A DNA stretch of 64,000 nucleotides from contig NZ_CP041617.1 in the NCBI RefSeq assembly GCF_014217995.1, positions 806,001-870,000 of the forward strand, read 5' to 3'. Positions 7,579 through 16,800 of the stretch are shown in pieces (position 1 is the first letter of the stretch; every line of letters starts with the position of its first letter). Origin of the DNA: Campylobacter vulpis. Its GTDB lineage: Bacteria; Campylobacterota; Campylobacteria; Campylobacterales; Campylobacteraceae. Under the pieces are notes generated by a model. That model worked only from the letters and a program-made list of their open reading frames with translations, had not been told where the DNA came from and did not search any database. The translations under genes were made by a program, and so were the position numbers.

Positions 7579-8361
7579 ATGAACGCTGTGGGATTTATAA
7601 ATAATTTTATACTAGCACATGAGGCTTTAAAGGATAAGAGTTTAAGCAATGAAAAAAAGGCTGAAATAGCCTTAAATTTAAGCTTGAAACTAGAGGAAGT
7701 TGAGCTAAGAAACAGGGAAATGAGCCTAAACGAGGAAAGAGCGAGGCAAGAATTTGAACTGCGTGCCTTAGAGGCCAGGAATAAGTATGAAAGTGCTAAT
7801 GCTGAATTAGTCAAAAGCTTAGTCCAAGCTCAAGCTATGATAAAAAGCGTATGGGATAATGCAAATATCAATAAATGTAACGCTTTAGTAGGGCTTTTTA
7901 ATAGCGTGATGAACGCGCAAAATACCAATAAAATCGATAATTGGGAAGAGATCTTTGAGGAGATAAAAAACGCCATTTATGCCATAGGAAAAGATAGCGA
8001 TAATAAGGGAAATAGAAACGATATGGTTGAGCAGTTTAGACCTATACTAAACTCCATAACGCAAGGAATGGATAATATCAAATTCATAAACGAGAGCTTA
8101 AGACAAGTAGCTATCGTCTCTCCAAAGCTTGAAGTATGCGTTAATGAGGGCGTGATACTAAGAGGCGTAACGCTTTATAATAGTAGCGGGTATTTTCTAA
8201 TCGAGGGACGCAAAATCGAGGGAGATACTTATCTTTTTAAAAGCGAGGAATTAGGTCGTAAGGTCGTCGAATATGTATGCACAAACGAAAAAGGCGAGGA
8301 GGTCAAAGACACCATAACGCTTAATGTAATCCCTGCTAAGATTGATTTAGAGGGGATATAA
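7579..8361 (+). CDS. Coiled-coil phage protein with beta-rich C-terminus (260 aa)
   Basis: Residues 1-90 form a strongly charged coiled coil (LSLKLEEVELRNREMSLN region). The middle is helical. Residues about 180-260 are beta-rich, with alternating hydrophobic strands (ILRGVTLYNSSGYFLIEG, VVEYVCTNEKGEEV) that resemble an immunoglobulin-like or carbohydrate-binding sandwich. This suggests a minor virion or tail-associated protein with a surface-exposed C-terminal domain. No enzyme motif. It stands alone, preceded by a full repeat-B leader. Confidence 0.55.
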   Translation: MNAVGFINNFILAHEALKDKSLSNEKKAEIALNLSLKLEEVELRNREMSLNEERARQEFELRALEARNKYESANAELVKSLVQAQAMIKSVWDNANINKCNALVGLFNSVMNAQNTNKIDNWEEIFEEIKNAIYAIGKDSDNKGNRNDMVEQFRPILNSITQGMDNIKFINESLRQVAIVSPKLEVCVNEGVILRGVTLYNSSGYFLIEGRKIEGDTYLFKSEELGRKVVEYVCTNEKGEEVKDTITLNVIPAKIDLEGI

Positions 8362-8398
8362 GCTAAAGGGTATTCTAGCCCCCTTAAAAGGGGGAGGC

Positions 8399-8461
8399 TT
8401 AATAAGCCTTGACTACTACTAAGCAAAGTAGTATAATTATCACTAGAATTTTATAGTTCAA
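8399..8461 (-). CDS. Ibs-like 20-residue toxin peptide, copy 1
   Basis: Reverse-strand ORF, TTG start at 8461, 11 nt after GAGAGG. The peptide is MNYKILVIIILLCLVVVKAY, almost entirely hydrophobic. It resembles E. coli Ibs toxins in length, LVIIxxLL core and AY end. From the KIL residues on it is identical to the copy at 23108-23167. A near-consensus forward-strand promoter (TTGACT, 17 nt, TATAAT at 8409-8437) lies inside the ORF and would make an antisense RNA over its start and leader. The toxin role is inferred from architecture and similarity; a non-ATG start lowers confidence for this copy. Confidence 0.55.
   Translation of the reverse strand: MNYKILVIIILLCLVVVKAY
8409..8437 (+). promoter_or_regulatory. 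Antisense promoter of Ibs/Sib-like locus 1
   Basis: TTGACT (8409-8414), a 17-nt spacer and TATAAT (8432-8437) form one of the closest matches to a sigma-70 promoter in the window. It sits entirely within the opposite-strand toxin ORF. Transcription would begin near 8444. Confidence 0.75.
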
Positions 8462-8560
8462 ACTAATCACCGCCTCTCAAAGCGATTATTAGTGCTAAAG
8501 GTGGCAGCCTTTAGCACTCCACCCGTTGAAATTTTAGCAAAATTATCTTTAATTTTCTTT
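8444..8560 (+). ncRNA. Putative Sib-like antisense antitoxin RNA, copy 1
   Basis: Predicted from the promoter at 8409-8437. It would cover the toxin start codon, ribosome binding site and leader. It contains an 11-bp hairpin (AGTGCTAAAGG, loop TGGCAG, CCTTTAGCACT at about 8490-8517). It ends in a weak stem AATTTT-AGC-AAAATT followed by a T-rich run. In the second copy the hairpin keeps pairing through a G-U change. The ends are estimates. Confidence 0.55.
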
Positions 8561-8590
8561 TCTTTTCTTTCACTTCTTAACCCTTTTTTT
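8531..8590 (-). promoter_or_regulatory. Reverse-strand toxin promoter with GGGTTAAG box, copy 2
   Basis: On the reverse strand the shared box AAAAAAAGGGTTAAGAA (8590-8574) lies upstream of an extended -10, TGCTAAAAT (ending at 8531). The resulting mRNA would begin in the ACGGGTGGAG region and carry the 5' hairpin before the toxin ORF. Two TGCAAAAA direct repeats follow the box at about 8595-8610. Confidence 0.6.
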
Positions 8591-8628
8591 AAAAATGCAA
8601 AAATGCAAAAAAAGACTTTTACTAAAAG

Positions 8629-8701
8629 GCTTATTTTAAACGCTTGAAAGCGTTTTTTCATTTGAAAAAAATCGTTTCGTTACGCAAGATTTAAAATAAG
8701 C
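8629..8701. repeat. Long nested hairpin element, short copy
   Basis: Arms GCTTATTTTAAACGCTT and AAGATTTAAAATAAGC with an inner AAACGCTT/AAGCGTTT hairpin. This copy lacks most of the middle stem. It lies just upstream of the apparently interrupted start at 8731. Confidence 0.55.
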
Positions 8702-8730
8702 TTTGAAAGTGAATTTGAAAAAGGATAAAA

Positions 8731-8820
8731 ATGACGGCGGAGATGATAGCTTTAAGCTTTTTTAGTTGCGATTTGCTTGATAATGTCCCAGTTTTCTTTA
8801 TATTTTTTGATTTGTTCTAA
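8731..8820 (+). pseudogene. Possible 5' remnant of a phage gene cut by the RM insertion
   Basis: A well-formed plus-strand start (AAAAAGGATAAAA then ATG) follows a hairpin element, as for intact phage genes here. After a few codons (MTAEMIALS) the frame runs antisense into the 3' end of the endonuclease gene and stops after 29 residues. The simplest reading is that the reverse-strand restriction-modification cassette replaced or split the original gene. It could also be chance. Confidence 0.3.
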
Positions 8821-9633
8821 TTTTACTTTCGCACATTTTTCATCATCAAAACTATCCGCAAAACTCATAGGGATAAGATAGCAAATGCCTACTTGCTTAT
8901 CCACTGCGGCATAAATATCACAATCCTTGCTAGTAATTCTTTTGCCTTGATTGCTTTTGTGCTTATAGTCTATGCCCTGTCCGCCTCTATCCCTATCTTT
9001 AAAGCTTATAAGCCCTCCTGTGATGCCCTTAATTTGTATGCGTAAAAGAGTGCCGTTATAATCGACTATTGCATCGTAACGACTACTTCTTACATCAACG
9101 CTTGAGGCGTTAAATCCTGCTAAAATAGCCCTCGCTATAAATAAAAACTCCGCACTATCTCCTGCATTAGAAAGCATAATGCCTGAATTAATTTGAAGCA
9201 AATTTGCCTTAAAGCCGTCCATAGAAGCAAGAAATAAGGCTTTTTCTAAAATTTTGCTTAGTTTGTTTTGTATGAATTTAAATTGTAACTCGCCTGTGTT
9301 TTCTTTGATGTAAGCTAGGCTTTTATCTTTTAACTGCCCTAAATCTAAGCCTTTAAAAATATCTAAAAAAATTTGCCTTTCTAAAAAGTGTAAAAGGTCG
9401 TTTTTATATAAGCATTCTTGATTTGCAAGGATTATAATTTTGCTTTTTTGGTAAGATAAATTTGCAAAATCCTTTAAAATTTTTTCTTTAAAAGCTTCAT
9501 TTTCGCATTTTTCTCTAAAACGCTTTTTTAGATAATCTTTAATTTGCATTTCATTAAAAGGGGAATTTTTAAAGCCTCTGGGCTTTTCGTTAAAGGCTTT
9601 TATGTTTTCTTTAACAAACTTTTCTAAGGTCAT
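8752..9633 (-). CDS. Type II restriction endonuclease-like, PD-(D/E)XK fold (293 aa)
   Basis: Overlaps the cytosine methyltransferase gene by 23 nt on the same strand. This is the usual arrangement of a type II restriction-modification pair with the endonuclease second. Residues about 165-220 hold a nuclease-like core: an acidic helix (DSAEFLFIARAILAG), then RSSRYDAIVDYNG, then LRIQIKG. This D-x(n)-QxK pattern is seen in PD-(D/E)XK nucleases, including intron-type homing enzymes. The N-terminal half is helical and basic. The recognition sequence cannot be read from the sequence. The start is ATG at 9633. Confidence 0.7.
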   Translation of the reverse strand: MTLEKFVKENIKAFNEKPRGFKNSPFNEMQIKDYLKKRFREKCENEAFKEKILKDFANLSYQKSKIIILANQECLYKNDLLHFLERQIFLDIFKGLDLGQLKDKSLAYIKENTGELQFKFIQNKLSKILEKALFLASMDGFKANLLQINSGIMLSNAGDSAEFLFIARAILAGFNASSVDVRSSRYDAIVDYNGTLLRIQIKGITGGLISFKDRDRGGQGIDYKHKSNQGKRITSKDCDIYAAVDKQVGICYLIPMSFADSFDDEKCAKVKLEQIKKYKENWDIIKQIATKKA

Positions 9634-10558
9634 TTTTTAAAGCCTTTTTTAGCTCTTTTGCGATATTTGCTATCACGCTCACAGAAACGCTGTTGCCTAT
9701 TTGCTTATAAAGCGTGGCGTTTGAAAGTTGTGAGGGTAAAATAAAGCTATCATCAAAGCCTTGAAACCTCGCACACTCTTTGGGCGTGAGTTTTCTTATA
9801 TCATCATCTAGCACTAAAGGCACATTGTGTCCGCCTGTTCCCATATTTGCCGTTAAAGTAGGACATAAATTATTCTTATTTTCTCTTACATAATGCCTTC
9901 GCCATTGATACAAAGTTTCTTTACTTTTCATCTCTTTTTTAAGCTCGGCATAATATCTGTGCGAAGTGTAGTAAAAGCTTTTATCCACGCCTTTTTCTAA
10001 TAAATCCTTAATCTTTTGCGTGAGTTTAATTTTAGCAGGGAAATGAAAGCTTTCATAAGTGTGAAAATCTAAAAAGCCTACAATGTAAATTCTCTCTCTA
10101 TTTTGAGGGATATTGCCATATTCGCTTGTATTTAAAATTTGATATTTTAAAAAATAGCCCCGCTTTTGTAATTTTTCTTTAATCGTTTCAAAGGTTCTGC
10201 CCTTATCGTGCTTGAAAAGATTTTTGACATTTTCTAAAAAGATAATGCTAGGCTTAAAATGATCTAAATACCTTAAAATTTCAAAAAAGACATTGCCCCT
10301 TTCATCGTTAAAGCCCTTTTGATACCCAGCCACGCTAAAGGCTTGACAAGGAAAACCAGCTGTTAAAATGTCAATTTTGCTTAGCTTTTTTAAATCCACT
10401 TTTGCTAGGTCGTTATTAATAATTTTGTGTTTGTGATTTGCTTTATAAGTGATACAAGCTTTCTCATCTAACTCTACCGCCCACGCAGTTTTAAATCCTG
10501 CTTTTAAAAAGCCAAGCTCAATGCCGCCTATCCCTGCAAATAAACTGCCTATCTTCAT
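9611..10558 (-). CDS. DNA (cytosine-5) methyltransferase (315 aa)
   Basis: Methylates C5 of cytosine in a specific site. Conserved motifs appear in order: GSLFAGIGGIELG (motif I, SAM binding), DILTAGFPCQAFSVAG (motif IV, with catalytic Cys in PCQ), FLENVKNL (motif VI, ENV), NRERIYIVGF (motif VIII, QNRER), and a C-terminal motif IX-X (KLTPKECARFQGF, LYKQIGNSVSVSV). I set the start at 10558, 4 nt after AAGGAGAG; an upstream in-frame ATG would add 15 residues without such a site. It is paired with the endonuclease downstream and is driven by the promoter at 10579-10619. Confidence 0.95.
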   Translation of the reverse strand: MKIGSLFAGIGGIELGFLKAGFKTAWAVELDEKACITYKANHKHKIINNDLAKVDLKKLSKIDILTAGFPCQAFSVAGYQKGFNDERGNVFFEILRYLDHFKPSIIFLENVKNLFKHDKGRTFETIKEKLQKRGYFLKYQILNTSEYGNIPQNRERIYIVGFLDFHTYESFHFPAKIKLTQKIKDLLEKGVDKSFYYTSHRYYAELKKEMKSKETLYQWRRHYVRENKNNLCPTLTANMGTGGHNVPLVLDDDIRKLTPKECARFQGFDDSFILPSQLSNATLYKQIGNSVSVSVIANIAKELKKALKNDLRKVC

Positions 10559-10578
10559 CTCTCTCCTTAAAATGCGAA

Positions 10579-10619
10579 ATTTTAACGCAAAAATATAAAT
10601 CACTTCTTAACCCTTTTTT
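10579..10619 (-). promoter_or_regulatory. Promoter of the RM operon with GGGTTAAG box, copy 3
   Basis: On the reverse strand AAAAAAGGGTTAAGAA (10619-10604) precedes TTAAAAT (-10, 10584-10579). Three 9-nt iterations of TGCAAAAA follow the box at about 10625-10650. The mRNA leader would be about 20 nt. Confidence 0.6.
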
Positions 10620-10691
10620 AAAAAATGCAAAAATGCAAAAATGCAAAAATTAAGGCTAAATTTAAGCCTTTTTAGCGTGAAAGTTTAAAGG

Positions 10692-10804
10692 GAAAATCAA
10701 AACGCTTTCAACTTCTACGCGGTTAATCACAAATGAAGCTTAAACGCTTGAAAGCGTTTTTTCATTTGGATTAAAGCGTTTCATTATGAAAGATTTTGAT
10801 TTTC
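10692..10804. repeat. Long nested hairpin element, copy 3
   Basis: Outer arms GAAAATCAAAACGCTTTCA and TGAAAGATTTTGATTTTC, different from copies 1 and 2 but fully paired. The middle stem is CACAAATGAA/TTCATTTGG and the tip AAACGCTT/AAGCGTTT. It lies in the leader of the giant 10853-18193 gene. Confidence 0.75.
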
Positions 10805-10852
10805 TTAAAAGCTTTAAACGCGTAAGAAAAAGTAAATTAAAAAAGGATACTT

Positions 10853-13800
10853 ATGACTTTTGATTTTGACAAGGCTTTAGAAGCTGGGTATAACGAGCAA
10901 GAAATTTATAATTTTTTAAAAGACAATAATGAAAAGCAAAATTTGGGTTATGATTTTGCAAATTTGGAAAAAAAGCATAAGGATTTTAACGCGGTTTGGC
11001 AAAGTATCAAAAACGGCGATAAAGGGCAGTTGAGTGAGGCGGAAAAAGAGGAGCTTGAAAGGCAAAAAAGAGCGGATTTACTAGCAAAAAGAGAAGCGGA
11101 AAATAAAGCTTTTGAAGCGGAAAAAACTGCCTTTTCTAAAGAGCTTGAAAAGGGGCGTTTTTTCAAAAATATGGCTGAAGGTTTGATAGATGATTTTGTC
11201 CCGGTTGAGCTTGATAAATATGCCTTTAAGGGGCTGAATAAATTAGGCCTTGATTTAAAAACAAAAGAGCAAAGGGATAAATTTGACAAGGCTTTTTTAG
11301 CGGAGGCAAAAGAAAAGCTAAAAAGTGGCGATGAAAATCTAAATTTCGCACAAAAAACGGCCCTTTTTAATAGGCATAAAAGTAGCACGAAAAGAAACAT
11401 TGAGCGTGAAAAGGCTATGCTAAAGCTCGAAAATAAAGAGGACAAATTTAGCAAGGAGGAAATGGAGTTAATCAAGGAGGATTTGGGCTTTTTCAACACG
11501 CTTTTTAACGATAGAGCGGAAAATATCAAGGAATTTAAGGAAAAGCGAAAAAGCGAAGCCGTGATAAATGAAGAAATAATCAAGGCTATGAATACCTTAA
11601 AGCAGTTTGATGAGGGGAATTTGTTTAGAAATGCTCTTTTTGCCGATGAAAAAGAGGCTTTGGCTTTTAAGCAAAATATGCTTAAAGACGCTTATAAAAT
11701 AGCGGAATTGCAAGGCTTTGATGATGTAGGGCTGGATAAGGAGGGCGAGCTTTATTTCATTAAAAATGAAAAGGGAAAAGAGCAAAAATATCTAGTGAAT
11801 ACGGGCTTTTTTGATAATTTTTGGCAAAGCTTTTTTGAGGATAGTAAGCACGAAATAGGAGGTGCTATCATAGGGGGACTTGCTGGGACTAAAAGAGGCA
11901 AAACGCCCTTTACAAGGGGACTTAATAGCGTTATCGGTGCGGCTGTGGGAAGTGCTGGGGGAGGCTTTATCGATGCAAAAATAGCCGACATGAAGCTAAA
12001 TAAAGAGGCAAATTTCAAGGCGAATTTAGAATACGCCTTACAAGCAGGCTTATTAAGTGCTGCTGGTGATACGGCTTTAATAACGGCATATCACTTGGCA
12101 AAACCTGCTTTTAAGGGTGCTATTAAAGGCGTGAAAGGCACTTATAATTACGCGAAAAATCATAGCGTTTTAGGGCTTTTTAGTAGTGTTCCTACGCAAA
12201 ATATAAGTGCGGCAAATAAAATCATCGATGAAGTTTTTACGCCTGAAATGAAAGAGGAGTTAAAACAAGCACAAAAGGAGTTTGGCGGCGGCGTGAGGGG
12301 GGAGGACTTAGCAAGCCCTGTCTTTGAAAAATTAAAAGAAAATTTTGCGAAAAAATACGGACAAGAGGACGCTAAAACGCAAAAAATAGCAAAACTTGCT
12401 GAAATTTTTAACGCAAATTCCTTAAAAACGAAGCAGCAAGAAATGCTAGACTTGATAAGAAGTGATAAAGACGGCTCTACTTTAGCCTACTTGCTTGAAG
12501 TGGCAAAAGATGATGTGAAAATCCAAAATAATCTTAAAAATATGCTTAATTTAGCGTCCGCAAATGTGGAAAAAAATCTTAAAAATCTTAACATCAATCC
12601 GCGCGAAATCAAGCAAATTTTAGATGAATTTGAAGCGGGGAATAAGACTGCGTTTAAAGAGGTAGAAAGTCAAATCGCAAAGCTTTATAATGATGATATA
12701 AAGGTCGTTTTAGATAGAAATGAATATGAAAATATCAAAAAGGACTTTTTAGAAAATGGCGTAAATTTAGACGAAATGACGCCTTTTTTGAGGGACTTAG
12801 AAAACAATGTTTTTTCTAAAGAGGGCGTTACTTTTTCAAAGCTGAATAATTTTAGGAAAAATCTTAATTATTACATTTTCAACAAGGACAAAACGCCAAA
12901 TTTCATTAACACGCTTAAAAAGATAGCCCAAACGAGCTTAAAAGCGGAGATTGATAGGGGGATTGATAATATCTTTAAGGAACTACCAAACGCTTATAAG
13001 CACATCAAAGAGCTTTATTCTACTAGCCTTAAAGACTATGCCGCGATGAAAGAGCTTGGTGAGAGCATTAAAAATCTAAAACTCCAAGACACGCAAAAAA
13101 GTGCCGATGAAGTGGTAAATTCTTTAATCAAATATGCCAAAGGACAAGGCGAAAATGGCGTAAATAATTTGCAAAAAATCAAGGATTATTTAGGCGAGGA
13201 GAATAATGCCTTTTTAGAAATGCAAATACTAAATCGCCTTTTTAAAGAAAGCGTTGTGGAAAATGACAGAGCTAAGCTGCGTGTTTTTGATAGTGAGGGC
13301 TTTTTAAAGAGGGTTAAGGAACTAGTGGGAGATACCCCCGCTCCGTTAGGGGCAAATTTAGAGGCTCGTGCCTTGAGCGGAGCATCTCAAGGACCTTCTA
13401 AACAAGAGAATTTAGCTAAATATACTTTAAATAAAGATGAAGCTAGGTTGTTTTTAGAAAATTTAAATGGTGCTAAAATCCCAGAAAAGCTAAATATAGA
13501 AGACTTTATAAAAGAGCTTGAAAGCGTGGAAAATAAGGAGAATTTCATCACGCATTTAAGTAAAAAAGAGGACGCAAAAAGCCGTTTGGCTTATCTAAAT
13601 TTAGTCAAGCCGACTTTAGAGGAGGCGGATTTGATTTTACAAAGTGGAAAAAGGCAAGATTATATTAAAAAATTTAGAGATGAAAAAGGCTTTTATACGC
13701 TTTTAATCACTGAGGAAAATGGAAAAAGGCTTATTACTTTTTTGCCAAAAACAAGAGAGGATTTTATAAAAAATAAAATTGATAACGCTAGCCTTATCCA

Positions 13801-16800
13801 AAGTTTCACTAGCAGAGCAAGTAAGCAAGGCAATGGACTTGCAAATGAAAGTATAGCACAAAATGCTGATTTTGGCGAAAATTTTGAGGGCTTTAAAGGA
13901 AAAGAAGCGATTGAAAAGCTTTTAAAAGAGCAAAGAGGACAAGTCGCAAATGCCTTTTATAAAGAGGGCTTAGGGGAGATTGACTTAGTTTGGGGGGATA
14001 GCAAAAAGGGCTTAAATCACATTTTAGAGCGTAGGAAAGAGGACTTTATAAAGCAAGGTTTAGATGCAAATGAGGCTTATGAAAAGGCTTTAGAATTTGT
14101 TGAAAAAATTCCGCAAATCATAGAACAAGGCGAAGTTAAAATAGGTAAAAATAGAGCCTTTATAGATACAAAAGAAAATCGTGCTTTAATAGCCTTAGAT
14201 TATAAGGGTAAGGATAAAAAGTGGGTTATAACTGCTTATAAAATAAACGACCCTAGCCAAGCCGATACGCACTTAACTAGGCTTAATACTAGCACTTCAA
14301 GCGTGAGTCGTGCTAGTGTCGTTGATGAAAGTATAACACAACCGCTTTTTAAAAGCAAGGAAGCAAGGGAGTTTTTAGAGCAGTTAAGCCCAAGTGCTAT
14401 GCCAAAACAAATAAGCATAGATGAGTTTTTAAGCACGCTTGAAAATTTTAAAAATAAAGAGAATTTTTTAAGACATATCGAAAAAGACCCAAAAAGAAAG
14501 GATTATTTAAATCTTATAGAACCGACTTTAAAAGAGCCAGATATCTCTTTTAAAAAGCTTGAAAATGGAGTGGATAAAGAAAAATTTATCAAAAAATTTA
14601 GCGATGGAAAGGACTTTTTCTACCTTTTAGCAACTAAGGATAATAAAGAAACCATTTTAACCGCTTTTAAAACGGATAAAATCAATACCATTTTAAAAGA
14701 ATTTAACGCCGACATTATCCCTACTTTCATTCGGCAGGGTAGTAAAGGCAAAGCCGCAGGGACTACCACTGAAAGTATAACACAACCGCTTTTTAAAAGC
14801 AAGGAAGCAAGGGAGTTTTTAGAGCTAGTGGAGGGCTTTGATAAGCTGTATAAAAATGACGCTTTAATAGCCAAAAGCCTCACTCACGCAACAAGCGAAA
14901 AGCTAGGCACGAGCATAGCTACAAGTGCGGAGGGTGCGATAAAGCAAAAGGTGGTTAAGGGTGCTTTTGATCCTATCTTTAGACTTTTGCCTGATGGCAT
15001 ACTTTTTGGGCTTTTTTCAAAGCAAATTCAAGGAGGGGCGTTAAGGTATCATCTAAAAAAGGCTTTAAGCAGAAGTTTAAATTATGATGATTTTAAGCTA
15101 AAGTTAGAGCGTGAGCTAAAACGCACGTATTTTAATTCTAACACAAGCCGTTTGATAAATGAGTTTCTGCAAAACTTAGATGAATTTAACGCCGAAAAAG
15201 AGGCAAAACTCGCAAAAATAAGGGAGGAAGAGGAGTTAAAAAGGCTAGAGGAGCAAGCAAGGCTAAACAAAATAAAAGCCGAGCAAGAGCAGCTTTACCA
15301 AGCACAAGAAGAAAATAATTTAAAGGACATTTTAGAAGCAACGCAAAGTCCGCTTACTAAGATGAGTGAGGAACACACACTCACAAAAGAAACGCAAAAA
15401 GAGTGGTTAGAGACTTTTGGCCTTAAAAGTTTAGATGAGGACTTTATCCCAAATTTACCGCATGAGCTAAAAGAGGCTTTAGGCAAGGAAATAAAGCTAA
15501 CAAAGGGAAGTTTATATAAAATCGTAGAAAAAGGGCGTGAAAAATATATCCCACAAGTGAAGCAGACTTTACAAAGCCCAGACTTTGCTTTAAGAGATAG
15601 AGATAATATGCTCATTTTAGCGAAACAAATCGAGGATAAGCAGTATTTTACAAGCATAAATTTAGAAACGAAAGACTATTTTATAAGCATTTCAAATGCA
15701 CCGAAAAAAGAAAATATTTTAAAAAATAAGGTAGAAAACGGGGCGAAAATACTCTATCAATCTCCAAATGCCAAGTCAATTTTTTACACTGATACACTTT
15801 TACAGACTGACAAATCTTCAGCCAACAAGATTGACGAGGAAAGTATAGCACAAAAAGCCGATTTTGGCGTAAATTTCTCTGGCTTTAAAGGCAAAGAGGC
15901 TATAAACAAGCTTTTAGAGGAAAAAAGGGGACAAGTCAAGGGGGCGTTTTATAAAGAGGGCTTAGGGGAGATTGATTTGGTATGGGGGAATGATAGTTTT
16001 GGGCTTAAGCATATTTTAGAGCGTAGAACGCAAGATTTTATTAATCAAGGTTTAGAAAAAGATAAAGCGGAATATAAAGTCAGGCAGCTTTTAAACGAAA
16101 TACCACAAATTTTAGAAAATGGAAAGATATTATCGCAAAATAACGATAAAATCGAGCTTATTACAGACAAATACACACTAGTCTTAGGCTTAAGAGATGA
16201 TAAAAAATTTATTGTAACGGAATTAATAGACAAAAGAAATAAGAAAAGGCTGGAAGCTATGCAGACAGGAGTCGGTGATAGCTTTACAAATGAACCGCTA
16301 GCAAAAACGCCTCTTTCACAAAACCAGCAAGAGATTATACCACAAGAAAGTAAAAGTATTAAAGAGGAGGAAATCAAAGAGTTTTTAAAAAATTATGGAG
16401 AACAGATTAATAGCAATTATCCGCAAGAAACAGCAAGGCTAATGCTAGAGCAAAATAAAAATAATGGCATTGTTTTAAGCGGATTTGAAATTAAAGGGAA
16501 AGATTATGACCCACAATTAGAGCTTTTAGAGTTTAAGAGTAAAAAAGCCCAGCGTGAGTTTGAAACCTTGATGAAAGGCTACGATACAAAGGGCGATTTT
16601 TTGAAATTTGAAAAAATGGGAGTTTTTAAGCCAAACGATGATGCTTTTTTACAATACTTAAACAAGCATAAGGGCGATCAAAATGCAAAACTATCCTTAG
16701 CTTATAATCTTTCAAAAGACTTAATTCGTATGCAAGGCGGAGGGCGTTTAGACGTTTTTATAACTAATTTTTTAAGGCAAATGCACATTTTAGAAAATCA

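Noticed and set aside
7470-7814. Reverse-strand ORF ending in the repeat (and similar ones at 26547-26942)
   Set aside because: It runs antisense through repeat B and the start of a convincing plus-strand gene, has no ribosome binding site, and its C-terminal residues come only from the repeat.
8361-8560. Cloverleaf-like folding of 8369-8450 as a tRNA
   Set aside because: The stems (ATTCTAG/CTAGAAT, CCCCCTT/AAGGGGG, AGGCTT/AAGCCT) give a multi-branched shape, but there is no T-loop, no CCA-like end and no anticodon arm; the toxin ORF and its promoter explain the sequence.
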